This document shows, in pieces, positions 33,855 to 41,417 of a stretch of DNA of 64,000 nt. A model generated the notes under the pieces. That model saw only the letters and a list, made by a program, of their open reading frames with translations. It had not been told where the DNA came from and ran no database searches. The position numbers were made by a program, and so were the translations under genes. How positions within the stretch are numbered: the stretch's first letter is position 1; every line of letters starts with the position of its first letter. Where the stretch lies: the NCBI RefSeq assembly GCF_910588715.1, contig NZ_CAJURG010000005.1:62001-126000 (forward strand), written 5' to 3'. The DNA is from an uncultured Clostridium sp. (GTDB lineage: Bacteria; Bacillota; Clostridia; Clostridiales; Clostridiaceae).

Positions 33855-36800
33855 TTAGTGTTCGTCATTAACGAAATCATCTAATTCTAATTCTTCTTCA
33901 TGGAAACCTTCTAAAGTAAATGATTCATAATCTATATCTTCATCAATTTCCTCATCATTAGTTGTGTAACTATCGTCACTTGCAAATTGTTCTGGAACAA
34001 CCTCTTCAGTTCCTTCGATATTTACTTCTAATTCTTCAGAATCATCATCTGAGAATTCTTTTAATTTAACTTCTTCGTTATCTTCATTTAATACTTTAAC
34101 ATCTAAACATAAAGCTTGAAGTTCTTTTATAAGAACCTTAAACGATTCAGGAACTCCTGGTTCAGGGATGTTTTCACCCTTAACAATTGCTTCATATGTT
34201 TTAACTCTACCTACAACATCATCTGACTTAACTGTTAATATTTCTTGTAGAGTATGTGCAGCACCATAAGCTTCTAATGCCCAAACTTCCATTTCTCCAA
34301 ATCTTTGACCACCAAATTGAGCTTTACCTCCAAGTGGTTGTTGAGTAACTAGTGAGTATGGACCTGTTGATCTAGCATGAATTTTGTCATCAACTAAATG
34401 AGCAAGTTTTAAGATGTACATTATACCAACTGTAACTTCATTATCAAATGGTTCTCCAGTTCTTCCATCGTATAATACAGTCTTTCCATTCGCATTATAT
34501 CCAGCTTTTTCCAAGCAATCTTCAATATTCTTTTCTGTGGCGCCATCAAATACAGGTGTAGCAATGTGCCATCCTAATGCACTTGCAGCCCAACCTAAGT
34601 GAACTTCTAATACCTGACCAATATTCATACGAGATGGAACCCCTAGTGGATTTAAACAAATTTGTAATGGTCTACCATCTGGTAAGAATGGCATATCTTC
34701 TTCTGGTAAAACTCTAGAAATAACCCCTTTGTTACCATGACGTCCTGCCATCTTATCTCCAACAGAAATTTTTCTTTTTTGAGCTATATAACATCTTACA
34801 AGCTCATTAACTCCTGGATTTAAATCATCACCATTCTCTCTTGTAAATACTTTTACATCAACGATGATACCTGCTTCTCCATGAGGTACTCTTAATGAAG
34901 TATCTCTAACTTCTCTTGCTTTTTCACCGAATATAGCTCTTAATAATCTTTCTTCGGCAGTTAATTCAGTTTCTCCTTTAGGAGTTACTTTACCAACAAG
35001 AACATCTCCTGATCTAACTTCAGCACCGATTCTGATTATTCCTCTTTCATCTATATCTTTAAGAGCGTCTTCACTTACATTTGGAATATCTCTTGTTATT
35101 TCTTCTGGTCCTAGCTTTGTATCTCTAGCTTCACATTCATACTCTTCAATATGAATAGAAGTAAATACGTCTTCTCTTACTAATTCTTCAGAGATAAGCA
35201 TAGCATCCTCGTAGTTATAACCTTCCCAAGTAATGAATCCCATTCTTATATTCTTTCCTAATGCGATTTCTCCTAAGTCAGTTGCTGGTCCATCAGCTAA
35301 AACTTGATTCTTAAATACAATTTCACCTTTATCTACTAAAGGTCTTTGATTTATACAAGTACCCGGGTTACTTCTTTTGAATTTAAGTAGTTTATATATA
35401 TCCGTTCCACCATCAATATCTCTCTTAATTCTAATTTCTGAAGAACTTACATATATAACTGTACCTGAGTTTTTAGCCTTTGGTAAAACTCCTGAATCAG
35501 CAGCTGCTCTATATTCTATTCCTGTACCAACTATAGGTGCTTGTGGCTTTAATAGTGGAACTGCTTGACGTTGCATGTTTGCTCCCATAAGTGCTCTAGA
35601 TGCATCATCATTTTCAAGGAAAGGTATCATTGCTGTTGCAACTGAAACTATTTGTCTTGGTGAAACGTCTATTAAATCTACATCTTTAGCATTAACTTGT
35701 AATATGTCATGCTTATGTCTAACAGTAACTCTACTATCAACAAATCTTCCGTCTTCACCAATTGGTTCTTTTGCTTGTGCGATTAAATATAAATCTTCTT
35801 CATCAGCAGTGAAATATCTTATTTCATCTGTAACCTTACCAGTTTCTTTATCAACGATTCTATATGGAGTTTCAATAAACCCATATTCATTAACTTTCGC
35901 ATATGTTGCTAATGAGTTGATTAATCCTATATTAGGTCCTTCTGGAGTTTCTATAGGACACATTCTACCGTAATGTGAATGGTGAACGTCTCTTACTTCG
36001 AATCCAGCTCTTTCTCTTGAAAGTCCTCCTGGTCCTAATGCAGATAATCTTCTCTTATGAGTTAATTCTGAAAGTGGATTTGTTTGATCCATGAATTGTG
36101 ATAATTGTGAACTACCAAAGAATTCCTTTATAGCCGCAGCTACCGGTCTAATGTTTATTAACATTTGTGGAGTAATTGCTTCCTGATCTTGAATAGTCAT
36201 TCTTTCTTTAACTACTCTCTCCATTCTTGATAAACCAATTCTAAATTGGTTTTGTAGCAATTCACCTACAGATCTCAATCTTCTATTACCTAAATGGTCT
36301 ATATCATCAGTATATCCAACTCCATAAGCTAATCCTAATTCATAACTTATAGTAGCAAATATATCATCTCTTACAATATGCTTAGGTATTAATCTAGTTA
36401 TGTTCTTTTTAATTTCTTCTTTTATAGATTGTTCATCATCATAGTTATCTAAAATTTCCATTAAAGTAGGATAATGAACAGCCTCTCTTATGTTTAAATC
36501 ACTAACATCAAAAGGTACAACCTTTTCTAAGTCAACAAAATGATTTCCTATTACTCTTAATACTTTATCTTCTACTAAAATATCAACTGAGTTTATACCT
36601 GCATTTTGGATGTCAGCAGCCATAGCTCTACTTATTTTTTCACCTTGCTCAACCATAATTTCTCCAGTTGAAGGATTTATAATATCTGTAGCCGCTATTT
36701 GGTTTATTAATCTTAGATTAATAGCTAATTTTTTATTAAATTTATATCTACCAACTCTTGATAAATCATATCTTTTTGCATCAAAGAATAAAGAATCAAT

Positions 36801-37562
36801 TAAAGACACAGCACTATCTACTGTTGGTGGCTCACCTGGTCTTAATCTCTTGTAAATTTCAAGTAAAGCTTCTTCCTTAGTCTTAGTATTATCTTTTTCT
36901 ATTGTTGCTTTAAATCTTTCTTCTTCACCAAAATAGTCTAAAAGCTCTTGGTCACTTCCATATCCCATAGCTCTAGCTAAAATTGTGATAGGTAATTTTC
37001 TAGTTTTATCAATTCTAACATAAATAACATCATTAGAATCTGTTTCATATTCTAACCATGCACCTCTGTTAGGAATAACAGTTGATGAAAATAGTTTTTT
37101 ACCACTCTTATCAACGGTATTACTATAATAAACACCAGGAGATCTTACTAATTGGCTTACTATAACTCTTTCAGCACCATTAATAATAAAAGTTCCTTGC
37201 TCAGTCATTAATGGGAAATCTCCCATAAACACTTCTTGCTCTTTTATTTCTCCAGTTTCATTATTTGTCAGTCTTACTGACACCTTTAGTGGAGCCGCAT
37301 AAGTGCAATCTCTTTCTTTACACTCTTCCACTGAATACTTAATATTATTCATATCAAGTTTATAGTTTACAAACTCAAGTACAAGATTACCAGTAAAGTT
37401 TGAAATAGGATTTACATCATCAAAAACTTCCAACAATCCTTCTCTTAAAAACCACTCGTAAGAATCTAATTGTACCTCGATTAAGTTTGGCATTTCGGTT
37501 ACATCTTTAACCTTAGCAAAGCTCATTCTAGTTCTTTTTCCGACTTGGACAGGATGTACCAT
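33855..37562 (-). CDS. rpoB: RNA polymerase beta subunit with a long acidic C-terminal tail
   Basis: A 1235-residue subunit. The rifampicin pocket reads SQFMDQTNPLSELTHKRRLS then ALGPGGLSRER, with aspartate, histidine and serine at the usual resistance sites unchanged, so the allele looks rifampicin sensitive. The conserved GEMEVWALEAYGAAHTLQE motif is near the C-terminus, after which about 85 residues rich in Asp and Glu follow. Such tails occur in clostridial RpoB. The gene has its own promoter and is separated from rplL by a terminator. Confidence 0.99.
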   Translation of the reverse strand: MVHPVQVGKRTRMSFAKVKDVTEMPNLIEVQLDSYEWFLREGLLEVFDDVNPISNFTGNLVLEFVNYKLDMNNIKYSVEECKERDCTYAAPLKVSVRLTNNETGEIKEQEVFMGDFPLMTEQGTFIINGAERVIVSQLVRSPGVYYSNTVDKSGKKLFSSTVIPNRGAWLEYETDSNDVIYVRIDKTRKLPITILARAMGYGSDQELLDYFGEEERFKATIEKDNTKTKEEALLEIYKRLRPGEPPTVDSAVSLIDSLFFDAKRYDLSRVGRYKFNKKLAINLRLINQIAATDIINPSTGEIMVEQGEKISRAMAADIQNAGINSVDILVEDKVLRVIGNHFVDLEKVVPFDVSDLNIREAVHYPTLMEILDNYDDEQSIKEEIKKNITRLIPKHIVRDDIFATISYELGLAYGVGYTDDIDHLGNRRLRSVGELLQNQFRIGLSRMERVVKERMTIQDQEAITPQMLINIRPVAAAIKEFFGSSQLSQFMDQTNPLSELTHKRRLSALGPGGLSRERAGFEVRDVHHSHYGRMCPIETPEGPNIGLINSLATYAKVNEYGFIETPYRIVDKETGKVTDEIRYFTADEEDLYLIAQAKEPIGEDGRFVDSRVTVRHKHDILQVNAKDVDLIDVSPRQIVSVATAMIPFLENDDASRALMGANMQRQAVPLLKPQAPIVGTGIEYRAAADSGVLPKAKNSGTVIYVSSSEIRIKRDIDGGTDIYKLLKFKRSNPGTCINQRPLVDKGEIVFKNQVLADGPATDLGEIALGKNIRMGFITWEGYNYEDAMLISEELVREDVFTSIHIEEYECEARDTKLGPEEITRDIPNVSEDALKDIDERGIIRIGAEVRSGDVLVGKVTPKGETELTAEERLLRAIFGEKAREVRDTSLRVPHGEAGIIVDVKVFTRENGDDLNPGVNELVRCYIAQKRKISVGDKMAGRHGNKGVISRVLPEEDMPFLPDGRPLQICLNPLGVPSRMNIGQVLEVHLGWAASALGWHIATPVFDGATEKNIEDCLEKAGYNANGKTVLYDGRTGEPFDNEVTVGIMYILKLAHLVDDKIHARSTGPYSLVTQQPLGGKAQFGGQRFGEMEVWALEAYGAAHTLQEILTVKSDDVVGRVKTYEAIVKGENIPEPGVPESFKVLIKELQALCLDVKVLNEDNEEVKLKEFSDDDSEELEVNIEGTEEVVPEQFASDDSYTTNDEEIDEDIDYESFTLEGFHEEELELDDFVNDEH

Positions 37563-37596
37563 GAATTTTCACCCCTTGTTTAAAGTAAAATAACCA

Positions 37597-37627
37597 AAAG
37601 CATAATTTCCCTAAGGACCTATGCTTT
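37597..37627. promoter_or_regulatory. Hairpin in the rpoB leader
   Basis: On the minus strand AAAGCATA and TATGCTTT can form an 8-bp stem around a 15-nt loop, about 35-65 nt before rpoB. No terminator tract follows. It may influence rpoB expression; no family is recognised. Confidence 0.45.
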
Positions 37628-37723
37628 CGGAGAGCATCACGTTATAGTATAACCATATTTTTAATGATTATACTCATTTTCGCAAGAATATATAATTATC
37701 CATAATGAATAGTACATTTTATG

Positions 37724-37752
37724 ATAGTACCATATCAAATTTTCTTTGTCAA
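37724..37752 (-). promoter_or_regulatory. Sigma-A promoter of rpoB-rpoC
   Basis: TTGACA and TACTAT on the minus strand with a 17-nt spacer. The leader to rpoB is about 155 nt. Placed after the rplL terminator, it gives rpoBC an independent start. Confidence 0.85.
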
Positions 37753-37835
37753 TACTTTTATATATTTGACTTTTAACTACATTTTATTAAAGTTATTTTA
37801 TTTAAAAATAATTTTAATAAAATAATTTAGGCAAT

Positions 37836-37862
37836 AAAAAAGGTGCTATAAAGCACCTTTTT
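37836..37862 (-). terminator. Terminator between rplL and rpoB
   Basis: An 11-12 bp stem (AAAAAGGTGCT and its complement, 4-nt loop) is followed on the minus strand by TTTTTTATTG. It ends rplJ-rplL, or attenuates reading into rpoB. Confidence 0.9.
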
Positions 37863-37878
37863 ATATTAAGTTAAGAAA

Positions 37879-38244
37879 TTACTTAACTTCTACTTCAGCT
37901 CCAACTTCAGCTAATTTAGCTTTCATGTCTTCAGCTTCTTCTTTAGAAACAGCTTCTTTTAATGTCTTAGGAGCTCCGTCAACTATTTCTTTAGCTTCCT
38001 TTAATCCTAATCCAGTTATTTCTCTAACAACTTTGATTACTTTGATCTTGTTTGCACCAGCATTTGATAATACTACGTCAAACTCAGTCTTTTCTTCAGC
38101 TGCAGCACCTGCAACAGCTCCACCAGCAACAGCAACTGGAGCAGCAGCGCTAACACCAAACTCCTCTTCGCAAGCAGTTACTAATTCGTTTAATTCTAAA
38201 ACAGTCATTTCTTTTATAGCTTGAATGATTTCTTCTCTTGTCAT
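37879..38244 (-). CDS. rplL: 50S ribosomal protein bL12
   Basis: A 121-residue stalk protein. The N-terminal dimer helix, an alanine-rich hinge (AAAPVAVAGGAVAGAAA near residues 34-50) and the C-terminal factor-binding domain (VREITGLGLKEAKEIVDGAP) are in order. It follows rplJ by 33 nt. Confidence 0.99.
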   Translation of the reverse strand: MTREEIIQAIKEMTVLELNELVTACEEEFGVSAAAPVAVAGGAVAGAAAEEKTEFDVVLSNAGANKIKVIKVVREITGLGLKEAKEIVDGAPKTLKEAVSKEEAEDMKAKLAEVGAEVEVK

Positions 38245-38277
38245 TTTAATTGCACCTCCAAAAATTTTATCAGTTTA

Positions 38278-38784
38278 TTATTCAGCTGACTCTGATTCTT
38301 TTTTTTCTTTAATTGCATTTAATAAGTATGCAAGGTTTGATAATGGAGCCTTGAAGCTTCCAAGAAGTTTTGCAATAAGAACTTCTTTTGATGGGATTGT
38401 TGCAAGTTTTTCAACTCCAGCCTTGTCATAAACAATACCGTCAACAATACCTGCTTTTAATTCTAACTTCTTGTGGTCCTTAGCAAAGTTATTTAATACT
38501 CTAGCTGGAGCAGTAGCATCTTCATATCCAAATGCTATAGAAACTGGTCCTTCTAAATATTGAACTAAATCACCTAAACCTAATTCGTTAGCAGCTAATG
38601 TTACTAATGTGTTCTTATAAACTTTATATTCAACACCAGCTTCTCTTAAGCTCTTTCTTAACATTGTATCTTCTTCAACTGTTAAGCCTTGGTAGCTAGC
38701 TAATGCAACACCTTGAGCTTTTTCTAACTTTTCTTTAATTTCAGCTACTTTAGCTTCTTTAATTTGTCTGTTCTTCTTTATCAC
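38278..38784 (-). CDS. rplJ: 50S ribosomal protein uL10
   Basis: A 168-residue stalk base protein. The N-terminal rRNA-binding domain carries SYQGLTVEEDTMLRKSLREA and the C-terminal helix, which binds L12 dimers, LGSFKAPLSNLAYLLNAIKE. L10 with L12 represses its own operon by binding the leader, and that leader is recognisable upstream. Confidence 0.99.
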   Translation of the reverse strand: MIKKNRQIKEAKVAEIKEKLEKAQGVALASYQGLTVEEDTMLRKSLREAGVEYKVYKNTLVTLAANELGLGDLVQYLEGPVSIAFGYEDATAPARVLNNFAKDHKKLELKAGIVDGIVYDKAGVEKLATIPSKEVLIAKLLGSFKAPLSNLAYLLNAIKEKKESESAE

Positions 38785-38799
38785 TGTGTGTCCACCTCC

Positions 38800-38957
38800 T
38801 CACAGTTTATTAACTGTAATATATATTAAGAAAGGTCTTCCCATAGACATAGGAAGACCAAATAAACAATCACTTATCTAGTTATCCTAGGCAGGCGATC
38901 ACTTTAAACCTTACGGCACCTACTGTCTACGGAAACAGTATTTTCTTTTTCACAACG
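38800..38957 (-). promoter_or_regulatory. L10 leader RNA with attenuator hairpin
   Basis: From the rplJ promoter the leader contains AGACAGTAGGTGC and, further on, CCTGCCTAGG, conserved parts of the L10 leader of Firmicutes. It ends in a strong stem (38834-38859, GGTCTTCC and its complement) followed by TTTCTT, 50 nt before rplJ. L10(L12) binding to the first part is expected to favour the terminator. Confidence 0.85.
38834..38859 (-). terminator. Attenuator terminator in the rplJ leader
   Basis: A stem of 8 bp plus a partly paired extension (GGTCTTCCTAT with ATGGGAAGACC) followed by TTTCTTAATAT on the minus strand, before the rplJ ribosome site. See the L10 leader. Confidence 0.8.
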
Positions 38958-38963
38958 AAATTT

Positions 38964-38992
38964 ATTATACTATGTAAATTTCACTATGTCAA
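38964..38992 (-). promoter_or_regulatory. Sigma-A promoter of rplJ-rplL
   Basis: TTGACA and TATAAT match consensus at all positions with a 17-nt spacer on the minus strand, beginning 2 nt after the rplA stop. Confidence 0.93.
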
Positions 38993-38994
38993 TA

Positions 38995-39684
38995 TTAATC
39001 TAAAACTTTTGTTGGGTTAACTTTAGCTCCTGGTCCCATTGTGCTTGAAACTGATACTGATTTAACGTATTGTCCCTTAGCAGCAGCTGGTTTAGCCTTT
39101 ACTAAAGCTTCCATTAAAGCATGGAAGTTTTGTTGTAATTTTTCAACTCCAAATGAAGCCTTTCCGATTGGGCAGTGAACGATAGCAGTCTTATCAACTC
39201 TATATTCAACCTTACCAGCTTTGATATCAGCTATAGCTTTAGCAACATCAAATGTAACTGTTCCTGATTTTGGGTTTGGCATTAATCCCTTAGGTCCTAA
39301 AACTCTACCTAATCTACCAACAACCCCCATCATGTCTGGAGTAGCTACTACTACATCATAATCGAACCAGTTTTCACCTTGGATTTTTTGAACTAATTCT
39401 TCAGCTCCAACGAAATCTGCTCCAGCTTCTTGAGCTTCTGTTGCTTTAGCACCTTTAGCAAATACTAAAACTTTAACAGTTTTACCAGTTCCGTTTGGAA
39501 GAACAACAGCTCCTCTAACTTGTTGGTCAGCGTGTCTTGGGTCTACCCCTAATTTTACGTGTAATTCGATTGTTTCATCGAATTTAGCTTTTGCAGTTTT
39601 TACAGCTAAGTCTAATGCTTCAGCTGGTGTATATAAAACGTTCTTATCTACTAATTTTGAACTTTCAACATATTTCTTTCCCAT
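38995..39684 (-). CDS. rplA: 50S ribosomal protein uL1
   Basis: A 229-residue two-domain protein of the L1 stalk, which guides E-site tRNA release. Family segments: DETIELHVKLGVDPRHADQQ, GRLGRVLGPKGLMPNPKSGT. L1 also represses its own operon by binding mRNA that mimics its 23S site; copies of such a motif lie before rplK and before this gene. Confidence 0.99.
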   Translation of the reverse strand: MGKKYVESSKLVDKNVLYTPAEALDLAVKTAKAKFDETIELHVKLGVDPRHADQQVRGAVVLPNGTGKTVKVLVFAKGAKATEAQEAGADFVGAEELVQKIQGENWFDYDVVVATPDMMGVVGRLGRVLGPKGLMPNPKSGTVTFDVAKAIADIKAGKVEYRVDKTAIVHCPIGKASFGVEKLQQNFHALMEALVKAKPAAAKGQYVKSVSVSSTMGPGAKVNPTKVLD

Positions 39685-39699
39685 TATTATGCCTCCTTC

Positions 39700-39726
39700 G
39701 TGGTTTTAGCGGTTTTTACCTCCCAC
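39700..39726 (-). promoter_or_regulatory. L1-binding mimic before rplA
   Basis: The spacer RNA reads GTGGGAGGTAAAAACC then GCTAAAACCAC: GTGG pairs with CCAC, GG with CC, leaving an asymmetric loop. It resembles helix 76-77 of 23S rRNA, the L1 site, and ends 2 nt from the rplA AAGGAGGC ribosome site. Confidence 0.7.
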
Positions 39727-39743
39727 ATTTTAAAAACTCAGAA

Positions 39744-40169
39744 TTACTCTGCTATTGTAACACCCATACTTCTTGCAGTACCTTCGATCATGCTCATAGC
39801 AGTTTCGATTGTTGCAGCGTTTAAGTCTGGCATTTTTAATTCAGCGATCTTTCTTACTTGATCCTTAGTTAATGTTCCAACTTTTGTTCTGTTTGGAACT
39901 CCTGATCCGCTTTCTAATCCTAATTCTTTCTTAATTAAAACTGCAGCTGGAGGAGTCTTTAAGATAAAACTAAAAGATCTATCTTGATATACTGTTATAA
40001 CAACTGGTATTATTAATCCAGCTTGATTAGCAGTCTTTGCGTTAAACTCCTTACAGAATCCCATAATATTAACACCATGTTGTCCTAATGCTGGACCTAC
40101 TGGTGGTGCTGGTGTTGCCTTACCTGCAGGAAGTTGTAATTTAATCATTCCTGTTACTTTCTTAGCCAT
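39744..40169 (-). CDS. rplK: 50S ribosomal protein uL11
   Basis: A 141-residue protein of the GTPase-associated centre, also needed for the stringent response in many bacteria. It has IKLQLPAGKATPAPPVGPAL at the N-terminus and the C-terminal RNA-binding domain near residues 75-141 (ARSMGVTI). It is followed by rplA. Confidence 0.99.
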   Translation of the reverse strand: MAKKVTGMIKLQLPAGKATPAPPVGPALGQHGVNIMGFCKEFNAKTANQAGLIIPVVITVYQDRSFSFILKTPPAAVLIKKELGLESGSGVPNRTKVGTLTKDQVRKIAELKMPDLNAATIETAMSMIEGTARSMGVTIAE

Positions 40170-40188
40170 TTACTATTCCTCCTATACT

Positions 40189-40217
40189 GTGGTAATACGG
40201 ACTTTTTGTCCTCCCAC
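40189..40217 (-). promoter_or_regulatory. L1-binding mimic before rplK
   Basis: The RNA reads GTGGGAGGAC, five A, GTCC, then GTATTACCAC: a lower stem GTGG/CCAC, an asymmetric internal loop and an upper stem GGAC/GTCC. GTGGGAGG and TACCAC also form the L1 site in 23S rRNA. It lies next to the rplK ribosome site. Confidence 0.75.
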
Positions 40218-40250
40218 TTAATTAAAAACATTAGTTTTATATATAATATA

Positions 40251-40772
40251 TTAAACTAATTTCTCAACTTGGTTAAAATCTAGTTCAGCTAATGTTTCTC
40301 TGCCGAACATATCTATTAAAGCTTTTATTTTGTGTTTTTCAACACTTATCTCTTGAATTATTGCCACAAATTCTCTTAGTGGTCCTGAGATAACTCTTAC
40401 ACTCTCTCCTACCTCTAAGTCGATATCAACTGATATTTCAACAACACCCATTGATTCTACTTCTTCTTCAGTAAGAGGTACTGGTTTAGAACCTGGGCCA
40501 ACAAATCCTGTTACACCCCTTGTATTTCTAACCACATACCATGACTCATCAGTCATTAGCATTTTAACTAACACATATCCCGGAAACTTTTTCTTTAAAG
40601 AAACCTTTTGCTTTCCATCTTTTTCTTCAACAACTTCTTCCATAGGAACTTGAATATCAAGAAGTAAATGCTCTAGATTTCTATTTTCTATAGTTTTTTC
40701 AAGGTTAGCTTTAACCTTGTTTTCATAACCTGAATATGTGTGTACTACATACCATCTAGCTCTTTCACTCAT
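40251..40772 (-). CDS. nusG: Transcription termination/antitermination factor NusG
   Basis: A 173-residue elongation factor. The NGN domain (residues 1-110, WYVVHTYSGYENKVKANLEK, FPGYVLVKM) binds the polymerase clamp; the KOW domain (residues 120-173, LEVGESVRVISGPLREFVAI) contacts S10 or Rho. It follows secE by 39 nt, the universal order. Confidence 0.98.
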   Translation of the reverse strand: MSERARWYVVHTYSGYENKVKANLEKTIENRNLEHLLLDIQVPMEEVVEEKDGKQKVSLKKKFPGYVLVKMLMTDESWYVVRNTRGVTGFVGPGSKPVPLTEEEVESMGVVEISVDIDLEVGESVRVISGPLREFVAIIQEISVEKHKIKALIDMFGRETLAELDFNQVEKLV

Positions 40773-40811
40773 ATTTACTATAGATGAGAAATCTCATCTA
40801 AACCTCCTTCA

Positions 40812-41042
40812 TTATAGTTTGAAGATTAATTTAAAGAGGTTTGTAAAAATATAATCTAACCCGCCAACTAATATAATATATATTAGCACGACTACGCCTA
40901 CTGCAATTAACGCTTTTTTTGTGTCATCTTTAGAAGGCCAAGTTATCCTTTTAACCTCTGCCTTAAGCTCTCTAAAAAACTTAGAAATTCCTCTTTTTTC
41001 AGAAGTCTTAGTATTAATATTTACATTTTCTTTAATAGCCAT
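40812..41042 (-). CDS. secE: Preprotein translocase subunit SecE
   Basis: A 76-residue single-span protein. A cytoplasmic amphipathic part with FFRELKAEVKRITWPSKDD precedes the membrane helix at about residues 44-66. It clamps SecY (gene at 13914-15191). Between rpmG and nusG as in Bacillus. Confidence 0.97.
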   Translation of the reverse strand: MAIKENVNINTKTSEKRGISKFFRELKAEVKRITWPSKDDTKKALIAVGVVVLIYIILVGGLDYIFTNLFKLIFKL

Positions 41043-41092
41043 TACTTCACATCCTTAACTATTGTGAGTATGTGTCATCACCCTAAAGTTAA

Positions 41093-41242
41093 CTATTTAG
41101 TTTCTTTGTGTTGTGTGTGTTTTTTACAGAATCTGCAGTATTTATTCATTTCCATTCTGTCTGGGTTGTTTTTCTTATTTTTCATTGTGTTGTAATTTCT
41201 TTGCTTACACTCTGTGCATGCTAATGTTACCTTAACTCTCAC
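41093..41242 (-). CDS. rpmG: 50S ribosomal protein bL33 (zinc-binding form)
   Basis: A 49-residue protein read directly from the sequence. It begins MRVKVTLACTECKQRNYNT and carries C9, C12, C36 and C39, the zinc form of L33. The start is GTG with GGAGG 8 nt upstream. First gene of rpmG-secE-nusG. Confidence 0.97.
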   Translation of the reverse strand: MRVKVTLACTECKQRNYNTMKNKKNNPDRMEMNKYCRFCKKHTQHKETK

Positions 41243-41321
41243 AGTCTGCACCTCCAGTTTATCCAAATAATTATATAAGTCTATATGATATTGTGTTATC
41301 TATTTCGTTAATTACTTAAAC

Positions 41322-41350
41322 ACCTTACCATAAAACCGATATTATGTCAA
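41322..41350 (-). promoter_or_regulatory. Sigma-A promoter of rpmG-secE-nusG
   Basis: TTGACA and TAAGGT on the minus strand with a 17-nt spacer, just after the tuf terminator. The -10 box is weaker than in neighbouring promoters. It may also serve rplK-rplA, for which I see no separate promoter. Confidence 0.65.
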
Positions 41351-41366
41351 TAATATTAGTTTTGTA

Positions 41367-41394
41367 AAGGACTAGGTAAACTAACCCAGTCCTT
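41367..41394 (-). terminator. Terminator after the second tuf gene
   Basis: An 11-bp stem with one mismatch (AAGGACT-GGT with ACC-AGTCCTT), 24 nt after the tuf stop. The T-tract is short (TTTAC), so termination may be partial. Confidence 0.7.
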
Positions 41395-41417
41395 ATATAT
41401 GTTAATTAAAACTACTA

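Noticed and set aside
35575..35973. Plus-strand ORF of 132 codons opposite rpoB
   Set aside because: It lies wholly inside a highly conserved gene, with no ribosome binding site and low-complexity composition; a shadow frame.
40189..40217. Fragment of a 23S rRNA gene
   Set aside because: The resemblance is limited to short paired segments, repeated before rplA with changed loops; regulatory mimicry is the better reading.
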